64,000 bases of DNA from Buxus sempervirens (GCA_947561395.2 OX387185.1:40372602-40436601); one strand, 5' to 3'; positions 34,297 through 46,052 are shown, counted from the first letter of the stretch. Program-made: numbers and translations. The notes: generated by a model from the sequence alone, not told the origin.

Positions 34297-34559
34297 CGGT
34301 TGGGAGACCAAAACGACCGAAGAGGAAGAGAGGGCGCGCCCTAATAAAATATGAAATATCTTCGTGTAAACATTAACCCCGTTCGTAGTGGGATTTCGTT
34401 TGCTGACGTGGCTTGGAACAAAAAGTTACCTGACGTGTCATCCAACAACTGGTTAGGGGTTGAGGATTTTACGAGCCCGACCTTAGAGGATCCGAGTCCT
34501 AAAAGAATATCGCTCTGCCCAATTAGGCTTCTGCTGTAATTAAGCCATTTTGTAGACAC

Positions 34560-35739
34560 CTAGGGGTGCTTAGTGGGCTAGCCAAGTACGTCACAAACAC
34601 GTTTAGCCCATGCTTACTGGGCCGTCGGCCGGGCACAATTAATCAATATACCCAGCATGGCATGACAAAAGGTGGTCCGTGCCGAGCTGTGGCCCATGGG
34701 CCACACTTAAAAATTAAAAAAAAAACAAAAAAAAAGTATAAAATAAGGTTTTGAAAAAAAAAATCATTTATGTTGCATACAGCATACATGTAGGCTGCAA
34801 GAAAAAAGTAAATAAGGTTTTATAAAACATGGATTACACATAAACAGTTCTTGAAAATGCAATAATACTTACATATTGATGAACCGTGCCGAGATGAGGA
34901 GTTGCAAAGGTGTTACTTGCATCGATTACTGTTTGATTGTTCAAACAATAATAGATGCAAGTAACACTTTTGTAACTCCTGTTTAATTATGAAGAGGCAG
35001 AAATGAAGAAAGAAAACAAAATGATAACTTTGTAAGAGTCTTGTTCAACGATTTGCTAATGGTCAGGCTTAGGGATGTGCCCATGTGAGCACTATATCTC
35101 TGCCGACAATTAGCAAAATCACTGAACATGACTCTAAGAATAAAACAAAGAAAGCAAAAGAAAATTATAACTTTTTTAGAGCCTTGTTAAGAGATTTGCT
35201 AATGGTCGGCCTAGGGACACCCCCATGTGAGTACTTTGCTGAGTCTGCCAGCCATTGGCAAAATCGATCAACAAAACTCTAAGAAAGTAAGAAGAGAAGA
35301 GAAGAGGTGTGGTTTAGAGTGAGAAAGGTTAGGCCTATTTATTGAAAACTAGAAATGGCTTTTTACCACCTCTAACCTCAAATATGACTGTTGGAAGGGT
35401 GAAAATGGTCATTTACAGTTAATTACAAGTATACCTCCTTAACATGGCTATTATATGGCTGTTGGGGGGTAAAATTGTGAAAAACACAATAAAATGCACT
35501 TTTTGGGGGGAAAAAGGCTAACCGTTTACTGTTTTTGGGCCAAGCGTGCCAATACAGCGGTCGTGCTGCCCGCTGGGCAGACCGTTTGCCCGGCCCCCCA
35601 GGCATAGCACAACCTGCTTAGGGGTCACTGGCCTTGCCATGCTGGCCCACTCACGAGCCGGGTCGGGCATGGGCACATTTAAGCGTGCTGGGCCGTGCCA
35701 TGCCCATGTCGGTCCGGCCTGATAAGCAATCGTACCCTA
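34560..35739. mobile_element. Non-autonomous hAT element
   Basis: Left end CTAGGGGTGC, right end GTACCCTA, with subterminal GGGCC/GGCCC-rich DNA. The 8-bp flanks GTAGACAC and GTAGACAG match at 7 of 8. Inside are an inverted pair around GATGCAAGTAACAC (34905-34980) and a ~145-bp direct repeat (about 34990-35095 and 35140-35240). No transposase. Confidence 0.7.
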
Positions 35740-35747
35740 GTAGACAG

Positions 35748-36633
35748 TATAATATTTCACTAGCGGGTAATCTATCTATATTTTAAATGACGCAAGTGTC
35801 TTCTTGTGAATCGCGCCGAACAACATGTGATACTTTTGACCCTTATACATGTGAAGATTTATTAATAAGAGAGTACAATAGACAAAACTATCCCAATTTT
35901 ATAAAAACTTAATAATCGGTTGCAAAACCAATCCCTCTTACCTCTTTCTTCATATGTGCAGGCCTAGGACGGCACGTACACGCCACTAGTATATTCAACT
36001 TAAAGAGAGGTTTAAGGCAAGGAAGTCTTACCCCTCCTTTATTTGAGTCTTCAATCTCTCTCTTGCATTACTTAGGAGTTAGGCTTCGTTTGGCATTGAT
36101 TTGAGGTGCTCATTCCATGGATTGGAATGAGTTCTTGTCACAAAATGGTTGTTCAAGCCTCGTTTGGCATTTATCCCGAATATAGGTCCCCCAAAAGACC
36201 CCAAATGAGTTTGCACAAGTTAAGGAGAAGTTGGGTTCCACGTTTGGTAGAGGCCGGACTTTTCATTTTGTAGAGGTTATAAATATTACAAGTGTGTCAT
36301 TGTTTTAACTTAAGATAACTTCTCATAAATAACAAGTCTAGCATTGTCATGTATAAGTCTTTAAAACAAGTTTCAAGTATATTCTTCAAAATTTTTAAAT
36401 ATTATAAGTATACTACTGCACTTGTGTAATGCGAGTTTTCAGGTGATAGGTTGATTCGTCTCATTAGTACATTAGAACCGAGCCAAAGATTTATTGGATC
36501 ATTAATTTGTCTGGGATACATTCAACTTCATGAGAAAAAAAAAATAACAAAAAAATTAGCTTGAGGACCAAATTAATCCATGCCATGAATTACAAAACTG
36601 CACCAATATGGCGTCTGGTTTAAAACATTCGGA
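35748..36633. other. Intergenic DNA downstream of the ANTH gene
   Basis: No gene seen. Two 'gcttcgtttggcat' phrases (36090 and 36160) suggest remnants of small TIR elements. The ANTH 3' UTR (minus strand) should lie next to 36634. Confidence 0.4.
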
Positions 36634-37869
36634 TTAATGGAAAGGGTTTAAAGCATTCGGATTATATAGTTGCAGTGCCCAAGCTTCAATCGCGTCATTG
36701 TTTTGATACTCATCCGGCGAATTCACCGATGCTTCAAGCAATGTTTCCCAGCTGACATTGTTGTCCAACTGATCGAAGTCATCAAACTGAATTAATGGCT
36801 CCCTCTCTTCCTTCTCCATAAAAGTCTCCCAGTTTATGCTGATCATCAAACTGTCCTGCACAAATTGTCCCTCGCCTTCGTCGGCCATGGAATTCAAGGG
36901 CGATTCTCCAGTAGACGACGCCGGTGATGTCGCCGACGAAGATGAATCCTTCAACTGCCACATTCCACTGAGGAAGTTCTCAAGAGCCCTCACTTGTATC
37001 TGTGGAATTTTGTCTACGAGAGGGTACTCATAAGGTCCACATAAACTCATGGACCTGCACCAATCGTAGAACTCACTGAGTTGACTCGCTTGGAGAGCTG
37101 CTCTCTTGTACATGTCTAAAGCTGCTATGGAACTCCGGCGGTGCATCTGAAGGAGGTTGTCGAGGACGACGATCATGTCCCTTCGGAACGCAGCGTAGCT
37201 GACGAAGCTCTCACGAACGATTTGTTTCATCGCCAATCTGACCAAGAAGCTTCGAGCTACTAACCGAGTCGGCCTGCAGTCCATGACTCGGTCCATGAGG
37301 CTCTGAAGCTGAGGCAGGAACTCAAGAACTCCACCCACTTCGTTCATCTCCTCCGAGAAGCTCTCCAACGACTCGTCGCCATTGATGTTACTCTCAGGAG
37401 AGACGCAATCCAGAGCCTCGTCTAGGAGACGAGCGTAACAGTGAACGAAAATGGTGAAATCATATGCTGTGGAGGAAGAAGAGATGTCCCGGAAGTGACA
37501 TGGGTATAGAGAGAGCATACGGTTGGATCTTGACCAGAGAATGGCGGATCGAAATGGGCTGATTTCGGGGACAGATCGAAGCAGACGATGGAGGAGGATC
37601 AAGCACTTGAGTGCAACTCGCCAGCACCGAGTCTTTCCGAATCTGCGGGTGAAGCTCAGCGAGAAATCTCTGTAGGAGGAAGGTGAGATGGAGAAGATTT
37701 GCAGGAGCTCCTGCACGTACTTCTCCGATAATGGCAGGTCATCAGGAGCTGTTGCTTTGAGCACAACCATGTCAAGATTGCATAACCCGCCGACGGTCGC
37801 AATCTTCGCCAAGTTGACGGAGCTGTGCTCTTTTACGCAATTGAAGGCTCGCCGGAATCGTCTCTGCAT
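36634..37869 (-). CDS. ANTH-domain clathrin assembly protein
   Basis: A protein of 411 aa, intronless, fully open. It resembles plant putative clathrin assembly (AP180/CALM) proteins of the short At1g33340/At5g10410 type, which bind phosphoinositides and recruit clathrin at the plasma membrane or trans-Golgi. The start at 37869 (MQRRFRRAFNCVKEHSS) is chosen because the ANTH domain begins there; upstream codons are low-complexity leader. The ANTH domain spans about residues 20-290 (VVLKATAPDDLPLSEKYVQEL, RVALKCLILLHRLLR, FVHCYARLLDEAL, ALDMYKRAALQASQL). The basic N-terminus could bind lipid, but the exact PIP2 motif was not verified. A Ser-rich acidic tail follows (INWETF, VSWETLLEAS) and an NPF motif ends the protein (ALNPFH), a classical EH-domain ligand. 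Flanked by hAT elements and MITEs but not disrupted. Confidence 0.93.
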   Translation of the reverse strand: MQRRFRRAFNCVKEHSSVNLAKIATVGGLCNLDMVVLKATAPDDLPLSEKYVQELLQIFSISPSSYRDFSLSFTRRFGKTRCWRVALKCLILLHRLLRSVPEISPFRSAILWSRSNRMLSLYPCHFRDISSSSTAYDFTIFVHCYARLLDEALDCVSPESNINGDESLESFSEEMNEVGGVLEFLPQLQSLMDRVMDCRPTRLVARSFLVRLAMKQIVRESFVSYAAFRRDMIVVLDNLLQMHRRSSIAALDMYKRAALQASQLSEFYDWCRSMSLCGPYEYPLVDKIPQIQVRALENFLSGMWQLKDSSSSATSPASSTGESPLNSMADEGEGQFVQDSLMISINWETFMEKEEREPLIQFDDFDQLDNNVSWETLLEASVNSPDEYQNNDAIEAWALQLYNPNALNPFH

Positions 37870-38016
37870 CGTAGCACAGCGAGATAGATCGATCGAAGGC
37901 AAGAGAGACAGAGAAGGGAGCTCAGACTTGGATAATGAGAGAGGGAGGAAGAGGGGGGGATTTTGTTCTGGAGCGTGAAGCCTAAAGAAGAACGACGTGA
38001 AAGTGAAATGAATTCG

Positions 38017-38028
38017 TAGTTTATATGG
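38017..38028 (-). promoter_or_regulatory. ANTH gene TATA box
   Basis: The minus strand reads CCATATAAACT about 150 bp upstream of the start codon, followed by a pyrimidine-rich leader (TCTCTCTTGCC...), as in many plant 5' UTRs. Confidence 0.55.
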
Positions 38029-38220
38029 TTGCGTGTGGGTCTGCATCCTGCAGAGATATACAGAGGTTTTCCGTTTTTGCTCGGTAGGACCGTAAATGTA
38101 CAAGAAACATGTCGTCTCTATTAGGCAGAGAATTATCTGGTGCATGTACACGTAACAAAGTTTGGTGGTGTCTTTCATTCATGGTTTATGATTAGTCCAC
38201 GTGTGTATATTTATACATGG

Positions 38221-38852
38221 GGAAATTGGTTTTTGGTGATGCTTTTTAAAATAATCTTAATTCAGTCGTTAAATTCTTGATAATTGAAAATTAGTGATAC
38301 TTTTTGGAAATAACAATAAATCAATGTTGTTTTATCGTTATGGATGAATTTTTCCAAAAATGCCCTCAAGATGCTTGTAATAAGTTTTTCTCTTATCATG
38401 TTTTAATGAGGTTAAGAAGCATTTTGAGGGCATTTTTGGAAGAAGTGTTATGTTCTTTTTTATAAAATGATACTTATTCTCAATTATGTTTAAAAAGTGT
38501 TACTAATTCTCAATTACCAAAATTTAGGTTACTAATCGGGGTTATTTAAAAAAAAAAGCAACAGCCAATCTTCTAACATAACCGGTTTTTAGTTATAATA
38601 AATATAACTCAAATTCAGTCAACTAATTCTTATTAATTGGAAAGTAGTGATACTTTACTTTTTATAAAAGCTTTTTGCCAAAAAATGATACTTGTAAACT
38701 TCATTAAAATATGACAACAAACAAATCCTTTAAAAGAAAAATGATACTTATTCTCAATTATGTTTAAAAGGTTTTATTAATTTTCAATCACCGAGAATCA
38801 TTTGACTGAATTTAAATAATCTTTAAAAAGTATCACTAAAAATCAATTTCCT
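38221..38852. mobile_element. Foldback MITE, copies 3 and 4 in tandem or nested
   Basis: Starts GGAAATTGGTTTTTGGTGAT; ends ATCACTAAAAATCAATTTCC. The left half contains an almost perfect hairpin with arm CCAAAAATGCCCTCAA around 38352-38445. A second weaker start (GGTTTTTAG) near 38583 suggests two elements back to back. Same family as 6839-7247 and 31064-31287. Confidence 0.7.
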
Positions 38853-39397
38853 TTTTGTTTGGAAGTGAACAAAATTTCCCACCTTTCCCCCCTTAATTAG
38901 CAAAGGCCTTGTATATTCTTTTACTCACTCGCATTCTCATGAACCGTTCCGTCAATAACAAAGGGACAGGCTGGAGCTGTTAAGAGATCGCAAGCGACAG
39001 CTCTTATTCGATCGTTTTCATTCGGATATTTACAATATATCGTGTCTACTTCCATGTTTAGCGAAGATTCTAACGACAAGGTTGCACCAAATCAATATTT
39101 TATACGACAATATCACATCAAATTGACATTTTTGTATGATAATATCAAGAAATGTGATGGTTCCTCGCAATTGTTTTAAAACAGTTTCTCTAAACAAAGA
39201 CCCAAAATTTTCGTTTATAAGCATAGTTTTTCAATTTGTTTTTTTTTTAAAAAAAATTCCAAAAAAATACCAGAATCATTTTCTATTTTTATGGTATTTT
39301 TGTAAATTTTTGTTTGATTAACTGAATCCCCATGTCTTCATTTACCTCTCATTGCCACTACCACCATTACTAATACACAACCACTACCGTCACCATC
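38853..39397. other. Intergenic DNA, nothing recognised
   Basis: AT-rich sequence; CCA/ACC-rich low-complexity DNA just before the hAT element. Confidence 0.45.
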
Positions 39398-39405
39398 ACA
39401 ATTAC

Positions 39406-40256
39406 TAGGGCTATCAACGAACTGAGCTAACACAGCTCAAGTTTGGGCTTGAGCGTAAAAGGTAACTCGTTAATTTAATGAGCTTGAGCCGAGGTTGAGT
39501 GGGCTCGGCTCAATTAAAGCTCGGCTCGTTAAGCATATAACATATATCTATATTACATATCATATATTATATCAAACATATGTATTGATATAAAATTAAT
39601 AAATTTTAACTCATAATCAAATATTATTCTATGGTTAAGAAGTTATCAAACATAAACTAAGTTCTTTTTATTTATATTATTCTTTGTTATTATGTTTACA
39701 TGAGTCAATTTTTATTTTTTCTTCCAAATGCAAGTTTTGCATTCTATTAATTCTTAATATTTGATAGATAAAGGGCACAATGACTATGGATAAAGAAGCT
39801 TTAACTGATTTTATTTTTACTTTTCCGTTTTTGTCTATTGACTCTATTGTTTCAATCATATTTTTGTTTTTTTTTTTTCAATTTTTTAATATCTTTGTCC
39901 CTATATGATGTAATAGGACTCGACACTTTAAACATTGTGACCACTTTTGAGTTCTATGATTTTTTTAATTTTTGATATTTTTTTTAGAATGAATATTTGT
40001 AGATCATACAATGTAAACTTGTCTTATTTTTCCTTTTCACATATATAAACAAAGCATGGTTAAAGGCATTTTTAGTGAATAAGGTCTTTTGTGAGCGTAG
40101 CCCTTAATGAGCGGAGCTTTTGCAAGACCTTGAGCTCAAGAATTCTAATGATCCTGAGCCTAAAATTTTTCAATGAGCTTGAGCCGAGCCTGAGCCTTGC
40201 CCAAGGTTTATGAGCCTCAGCTGAGCTATACAAAGCTCAGCTCGCTTACAACCCTA
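39406..40256. mobile_element. Non-autonomous hAT element, TSD ACAATTAC
   Basis: Left end TAGGGCTATCAACGA, right end TCGCTTACAACCCTA (complement TAGGGTTGTAAGCGA). A perfect 8-bp duplication ACAATTAC occurs at 39398-39405 and 40257-40264. Subterminal DNA is rich in GAGCT motifs (GAGCTTGAGCC, AGCTCGGCTC). The interior is AT-rich without transposase. It sits inside an ACC-rich simple repeat. Confidence 0.92.
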
Positions 40257-40264
40257 ACAATTAC

Positions 40265-41575
40265 CACCACCTCCACTACTAACACCACAACCACCGCCAC
40301 CACTACTAAACCCATTATCAACATCATCACCACCAATTATTAATATCACCAGCACTACTATAACCACTAGTGTTTTAAAATCATGGTCATTAAAATTTAT
40401 CAAATGCAAAATTATAATTGATTTTAACTAAATATTACCAAATGGCCTTTTTTATTCATATGTTTCCAAAAACCAAAAACAATTTTAAATGCCTTTTGTT
40501 TTTATAAAAAAAAAGTTACCAAACAACCTCTTTATTAGAGAGCTGAAAAGCCCAAGATACAAACGGTTTGGTACTGTATCTAGGGGGTTTTGACCATCTA
40601 AATTGGTTGAATTTGTTATGAATGAAACACCAAATTTGTCCTTCAATATTAGGGCACATTAGACTTTATTTCTTAGGATGCTCCAGCCATCATTGAGGTT
40701 GGAAACATTTTAATACCCAAAACGCCCTCAATTTTCTTTCAATTTTGCTACGCACATAGCGCATGTGTTCCTTGAATTTGTATAAAATTAACTTGATGAG
40801 TACTCAAGCATGCCCAAAACCTTCGAACAAGTTCATGAAAGAATTCAGAAGGCTCAAAATACTCAATAGGCTTTTAACATGCAATTCTGATCATCTACAG
40901 TTGAACCCATAAAAGGGTTCAACTGTATCCAATGGTTGCTTGCCACATGGGCAAGCAACCTCAATAAAAAAATGAAAAGTAATCACTGCACTTTGGGTTC
41001 AACTGTAGATAATCTGAATCCTTTAATATATACTAGCAACGGTGCATGTGCAGTACTGTACATCGTGGGAAGGAACAGTTGCAACTTGCAAAACTAAATA
41101 TTAGGTTTTAAATAACAGTGTGCATATTTTATAATTTCAGTATAAAATCCATTCATAAGATCTTGATCTACAGGGCAACACTCACAAGTTGTTTGAACTT
41201 TGAACTGAAAGACAGTAAAAACATTTGCACAAGTTGTTGGATGCTCATTGTTGATACCAACAATTGTATTACCTATTGGAATTATACATTTCTGTACTAC
41301 TTTTTTTTTTCTCTTCTGCAACACGTACTGAAACTGAAAAGCACAAAATTTTTTGATACTGAACAGTGAAAATTCCTCAGGGTGGTTTCAATCTGAGAAG
41401 TGATTACTGTATTATAACTTTTTTTTTGGTAGTATTTACTGCATTATAACTCTCTCACTTTCTTGACAGCTGAAGTAAGTATTTTCCTTTTGCAGCTTGG
41501 GAATTGCAGTTCTCATAACTGAAAAGGAGTAAGGTGGGACTTCTTCATGTTGTGGCTCTGTATTGTCAACATGCA
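40265..41575. other. Intergenic DNA
   Basis: An ACC-rich simple repeat to about 40370, then AT-rich DNA with no supported gene. The phrase 'gggttcaactgta' occurs in both orientations near 40890-41000. Confidence 0.45.
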
Positions 41576-41839
41576 TTAATGTTGACTAAAAGTGGTAATT
41601 GGGCCTGGTGCGTTCTTCAACTGATCTTTCTCTGAGATATGAATGTGAAAACCATTTGGGAATGACAAACCAGGAGTTCGAACTATATCGCCTCCCCGGA
41701 TTGCTTTCCAGCTGTACTTTGTAACCAAGCAGTGGAGGAAGGTGGCCATCTGCACCCTGGTGAAGTCTGTTCCAACACAAAATCTCATGCCACCACCAAA
41801 AGCCATGAAATTTTTGGATGCACCATGTAATTCCATTCC
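41576..41839 (-). pseudogene. Cytochrome P450 terminal exon (CYP87-like)
   Basis: Reads GMELHGASKNFMAFGGGMRF, CVGTDFTRVQMATFLHCLVT and then GGDIVRTPGLSFPNGFHIHI. The heme-binding loop FGGGMRFCVG is intact, including the cysteine that ligates haem. The wording fits the CYP85 clan, closest in my memory to CYP87A. A splice acceptor (CAG) precedes the exon at about 41840, as for a genuine last exon. No other P450 exon (I-helix, ExxR) was found up to 45 kb on this strand, so it is an orphan exon or a gene split by insertions. Confidence 0.8.
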
Positions 41840-41899
41840 CTGTATGACACATTTATTTTGGTGCAAATGGAGAATTCAGAAAATATGGAAAACCAAGTA

Positions 41900-43788
41900 A
41901 AATTTTAAAAATCCATAACACATGAGAAGAACAAATAAAAATATATGTGTTGTGTGTGTATATATAACATACACACAAAAATTCGAGTTCCAAATGAAAA
42001 TAAGTTAAAATCTAGTTTATATCTGTGATGGACACAAAGCTGAAAAGAAAAAAAAGAGCAACAAATGACCCAAAATATAACAGGTTTATAACCATCTAAT
42101 AACTGCACAAGGATCACAACTTGTTGACCTGAAAAAAATTCAAGCAATATTTGATGCCTGTAACAGAATTTACACTATTAAAAATCATTAGGTCCCAAGC
42201 TATCAAAGGTGAAAAAACAGATGTGGAAGCCACAAGTACACAAATTCCAAATGAACAAACATACAACGAAAAAGTGCTACATGAAGTGGAGGAAATTCAT
42301 CACCACTATCACTTAAGCAAAACCAACTGTGACCATGGGAGTGTCAACATCAGGGGAACTGGAATTTCTTGTCATCTTGACTCCCAGAAGGAGGGCTTAT
42401 ATACACCCAAAGCAAGGAAATGGTAATAGAGAGTAATCCAGACCACACAAAGACAAAATTAGGGACTCTCCCTCTCCTTCACATCAGCCCTTTTACAAAT
42501 TGGTAGAGATGGCACAACACCCAAAAACTAAAGAAAACTCCTCCAACAAGCTTGCTCCACTGTGGATATTGTTCTTGCTACTCCTATGGAAATTGCAATC
42601 ATGTTCACCATCACAATTGTAATTGGTGGGACCATTAAGAAGCTTCATTTTATCTCGTATAGCTCGGCAAACTCATCATCCCCATCATCAGGTCTGCTAC
42701 ACTTGGATGTCAATGTAAATGAGATGTCAACCCTTGCTGTCATCTTTAATAGCACTTGTAAGACAGTAGCTGGGTGTGCACTTGTCCCACCCACCTTTAA
42801 TAGCCCTTGTAAGACAGCAACTGGGTGTGCACTTGTCCCACCAATTAACCAAAACTGCTCATTTCGCCACCATTAATAGCAAGATCACTTAATCTCCAGT
42901 ATGGCAAGAAAGCACAGGCTGACTGTGATCATCAGCAAGAATATGACTAATAAGAAGTTGTGGTTCCTATTCACTTCATCATTAGCTCAATGTAGACAAA
43001 ATCCCCAGAAAGAACAGACCAGTTACATGTCCAGGGTTTAGGAAGAATAGGCTACTTCTATATAATTTGACCGCTCATTTCCTGACATAAACACATTAGA
43101 AAGGAACCCATGTGAGTTCTTCAGGCACCATGGCTATTCCAGGCCAAAACCATGTCTTCAATCCCGGCTCTCAATTCTCCCCAATGAAGCTCCTCAAAGT
43201 CTACACCTCCATGTACCACTTTCATTGCAACTAAAGACAACGTGGTTCCTATTCACAACAACATAGACTCACAGAGGATCCGTAGCACTCTTGCCCCAGA
43301 AAAATGATATGAAGAAAGAAAATAAATAAAATGAAGAGAGAGGAATGCAAGTTACATACGAAATCAAGCTAAAAAAATATCTTACTATTGATCTAATTAT
43401 CAAGAATCAATAGAATTGATTAACCCTAAGCCGTATCAACCCTCTGTAACAGTGAACACGAACCAGATGGTAATTATAAATATTAAGAATCAATTCTAAG
43501 CCGCATCAACCCTCTGTAAAATCACCATCTCAAAAGAACCAGATGGTGAAATTAACGAAGCTAACAAAATATTTCAGTCTTCCACCAACAAACTAATTCA
43601 GAAATAGCGAACATGAACAACATAAAAACAAAATTGAAAGTAAAACTGTTTGAATAACATTCTTTTAAAAAGGGGGGAAAAATAAAACAATAATAAAGTG
43701 CAGACGAAGAAGAAAAGACATGGATGATATACTGATTGTTAGAAAATCGAGAAACGGCAAAGTGCAGATGAAAAAGAAGGTAAAACCG

Positions 43789-43841
<53 letters not shown>

Positions 43842-44480
43842 GAGAACAGAGTGCGACGGTGGCGACGAAGACCTGCCCCTTCTACGAAGAAGAAACTCTA
43901 AGAATATTGATAGAGAACAGACGTGCTGGGGAAGACGTTCTTGGGAATGCTTCTCGGAAAGTCTATCGAGTATCCATTGAGATTTCGAGATACGTAATTC
44001 CTGTGTGATTTATGACTCACGTGAATTAGAAAAAACACCTCCCCTAAGTCTGACTTATGATTCTTATGATATCCTGGAATTGTGGTCTAAAAAAGTCACA
44101 TGGGATTTTAAATTCTTATAAGAATTGGTGAACCAAACAGAAATTTTTTGTCTCAATTTCAATTCTCACCCTCCAATTCACCCGATCCAAACGGACCCCA
44201 AGAGAACTTGCAAATATGATTCATATTTTATTTCTAAAAACCAACTCCATAAATAGAGTTTACAATTTGATGCCGACCAAACTACTAACCCCTAGATAAG
44301 CATAAAGCCATAACAAACTAAAAACCCAGATAAAAACTAGAGACCCAATAAGCATAAAACCGTAACAAACTAAAGAAATCCCAACAGACTCTTGCCATGT
44401 GGCATTAGTCTCTTTATTAAACTAAATGACTCCCTAAGATAATCTGGAATTGGTAGGGACGTATCAGACAACACTTGGAA
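41900..44480. other. Intergenic DNA between P450 exon and PIP-like gene
   Basis: No gene supported. It holds a ~51-bp direct repeat (TGGGTGTGCACTTGTCCCACC twice, 42768-42842), a ~95-bp imperfect repeat with 'aagccg(t/c)atcaaccctctgtaa' (43420 and 43495), and a (GA)n run at about 43792-43838. Confidence 0.45.
43792..43838. repeat. GA microsatellite
   Basis: An uninterrupted GA repeat of about 23 units. Confidence 0.95.
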
Positions 44481-44483
44481 TAA

Positions 44484-44744
44484 CTAGTGCCCGGCGCCTT
44501 TGTCGCTTGGTCCAGCAGAAGAGCTTGGTCTTACAGATGAGCTTCGTCCTGGTGACAATGCTCTCAGCCTACGCGACACGGCTACCTTGTAGAAAGGAGA
44601 CGCTGTCGCCAAGTTCTTATCAGGCCCAAAATCCTCATCTGCAGTTAGTTGTCTGGTTGCTTCAACACAAGCAGTTCGACCCAGAACTGCAATCGTGACC
44701 AGAAAAATGACAAAAAGGTTGGTAATTGTTCGCCGGAAAGCCAT
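44484..44744 (-). CDS. PIP-like secreted peptide precursor (86 aa)
   Basis: A small intronless gene. The start at 44744 has good context (AAGATGGCT). Residues 1-29 form a signal peptide (MAFRRTITNLFVIFLVTIAV..ACVEA). A variable middle follows, with dibasic VSRRLR as a possible processing site. The C-terminus ends SSSAGPSDKGAGH-stop. The last ten residues fit the PIP/PIPL core S-G-P-S-x-x-G-x-G-H, with A in place of the first S. In Arabidopsis, mature PIP1 acts in the apoplast through the receptor kinase RLK7 to amplify immunity, and PIPL members act in root and stress responses. Length, signal peptide and terminal core match this family. The alternative CEP/IDA families have different endings. 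No introns or breaks. It may be absent from automated annotation because of its size. Confidence 0.82.
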   Translation of the reverse strand: MAFRRTITNLFVIFLVTIAVLGRTACVEATRQLTADEDFGPDKNLATASPFYKVAVSRRLRALSPGRSSSVRPSSSAGPSDKGAGH

Positions 44745-44984
44745 CTTCCAAACGGTTGTCATCACTTGCTGGAATCCGGAAGCTTTAATAACTGCACAAC
44801 GGGGCCGGTCTGGTAGGTTTAAGTGTTCATCAGTGGAGTCTATGAGAAGGTTGATAGCACCGCACTTTAAAATGACAAAAGGAGGGTCGAATCCCGAATC
44901 GCCCGCACCGAAAGTCATGCACCAGTGATTTGTGCATCGGCTTTGAAAAAAAATCATTGTGACTAGTTTATTCAATTTAAAAAT

Positions 44985-45371
44985 GTTGTGACTTTTTAAA
45001 GAGAAGTTTATTATTATAGCCTCCTCAATTGTCTTTAATCACGTATACATTAAGTACTAAGCTTGCTTTAATTTTGGCATGCCTATGCTCACGATTAAAT
45101 TAATTTCTAATTATAACTTCCCCCAATTGTCTTTAACCACGTACAAAGCACTAAGTTTGCTTTAATTATTGAATGCACATGCGCACAATTAAATTAATTT
45201 CTACAAAGACAACTAAGAAAGTTTGTTTGTGGGGTTATAATTAGAGCAAGCATCGTGCTTTATAAGTGCTTAAAGCAATAATTCTCATGGGATGTTTGGT
45301 GGGCATTCGGGATTCTAGTCATAATCAGATTTTATAGATTCGAAGTGTAGGAGCACTTGGTTTGGATTATC
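44985..45371. other. Intergenic DNA
   Basis: A short direct repeat of 'ttgtctttaa(t/c)cacgta' (45030 and 45130). No gene. Confidence 0.45.
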
Positions 45372-45606
45372 TTAGGGCCCGATTGGTTCACGGAATCAGG
45401 GGTTGGAATTGGGGTAAGAATTGGAATTGGGTTCCCAATTCCAATTCTTTTGATTGGTTAAATATTTGGAATTTGGAATTGGAATTAAGGCCTAATTCCA
45501 TAGAATTAGCTTATAGGCTATTTTTGAAGTTACCTAATTCCCTACTAAATTGAGAAGAATTGGGGATATGAGGTAGAGAATTAGAAGCACGATATATGCC
45601 CGTCAA

Positions 45607-46045
45607 ATAGAGCTAGAAAAATGCGACCCGACCCGACACAAGTCAAACGGGTTTGGTTTGACCCGTTTATTAATTGGGTTGGGGTTTCCCCAACCCTCCA
45701 GTAATCGGGTCAACCCGATTATGACCCCGGCAACCCGATGAGTAACCCAATTTTTAAAAAAATCAACAAAAGTGTCCTATCCCAACCCGATTAACCCCCA
45801 ACCCAACCCAAACACGGTACAAACCGATCCAATTAACCCCCAACCCTATTTTAATCATATTTTTTGAAAAATAAAAATAAAAAATAATAATAAACGGGTT
45901 GGTGGGTTGAACCCGTTGATTGGCGGGTTGGGGGGTTTTCCAACCTGCCTTAATTTAGTTTAACCCGAACCCGACCCAATTAACCCCCAACCCGATTATG
46001 ACCCAACCCTGAACCCAACCCAAACCGACCCTTAGCCAGCTCTAC
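45607..46045. mobile_element. Nested hAT-like insert
   Basis: Ends TAGAGCTAGAAAAATGCGACCC and, in complement, TAGAGCTGGCTAAGGGTCGG, with dense AACCCGA/GGGTTGG motifs between. The flanking 8 bp agree only partly, so the target duplication is uncertain. Confidence 0.55.
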
Positions 46046-46052
46046 TGGTAAA

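Larger units (their letters stand above)
32833..34499 (+). mobile_element. Pack-MULE carrying two gene fragments
   Basis: A 1667-bp element bounded by inverted repeats of about 130-150 bp. Left end GGATTCGGATCTTCTAAGG; right end is its near complement (CCTTAGAGGATCCGAGTCC). The perfect 9-bp duplication TAAAAGAAT at 32824-32832 and 34500-34508 is diagnostic of Mutator-like transposons. It has no transposase. It contains a subtilase C-terminal fragment and an arabinogalactan-peptide gene fragment with its intron, both in the same orientation, plus a CT-rich leader (32980-33110) and GA microsatellites. Confidence 0.93.

Noticed and set aside
38019-38178. Upstream extension of the ANTH gene to 514 codons
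   Set aside because: The extra 103 residues are low-complexity leader including a TATA box; the family starts at MQRRF-like positions.
42562-42876. Possible membrane protein ORF (104 codons)
   Set aside because: No recognisable domain; the second half is a chance translation of a short direct repeat.
44760-44975. N-terminal extension of the PIP-like ORF to 163 codons
   Set aside because: It would bury the signal peptide internally; the ATG at 44744 has better context and gives a family-typical precursor.
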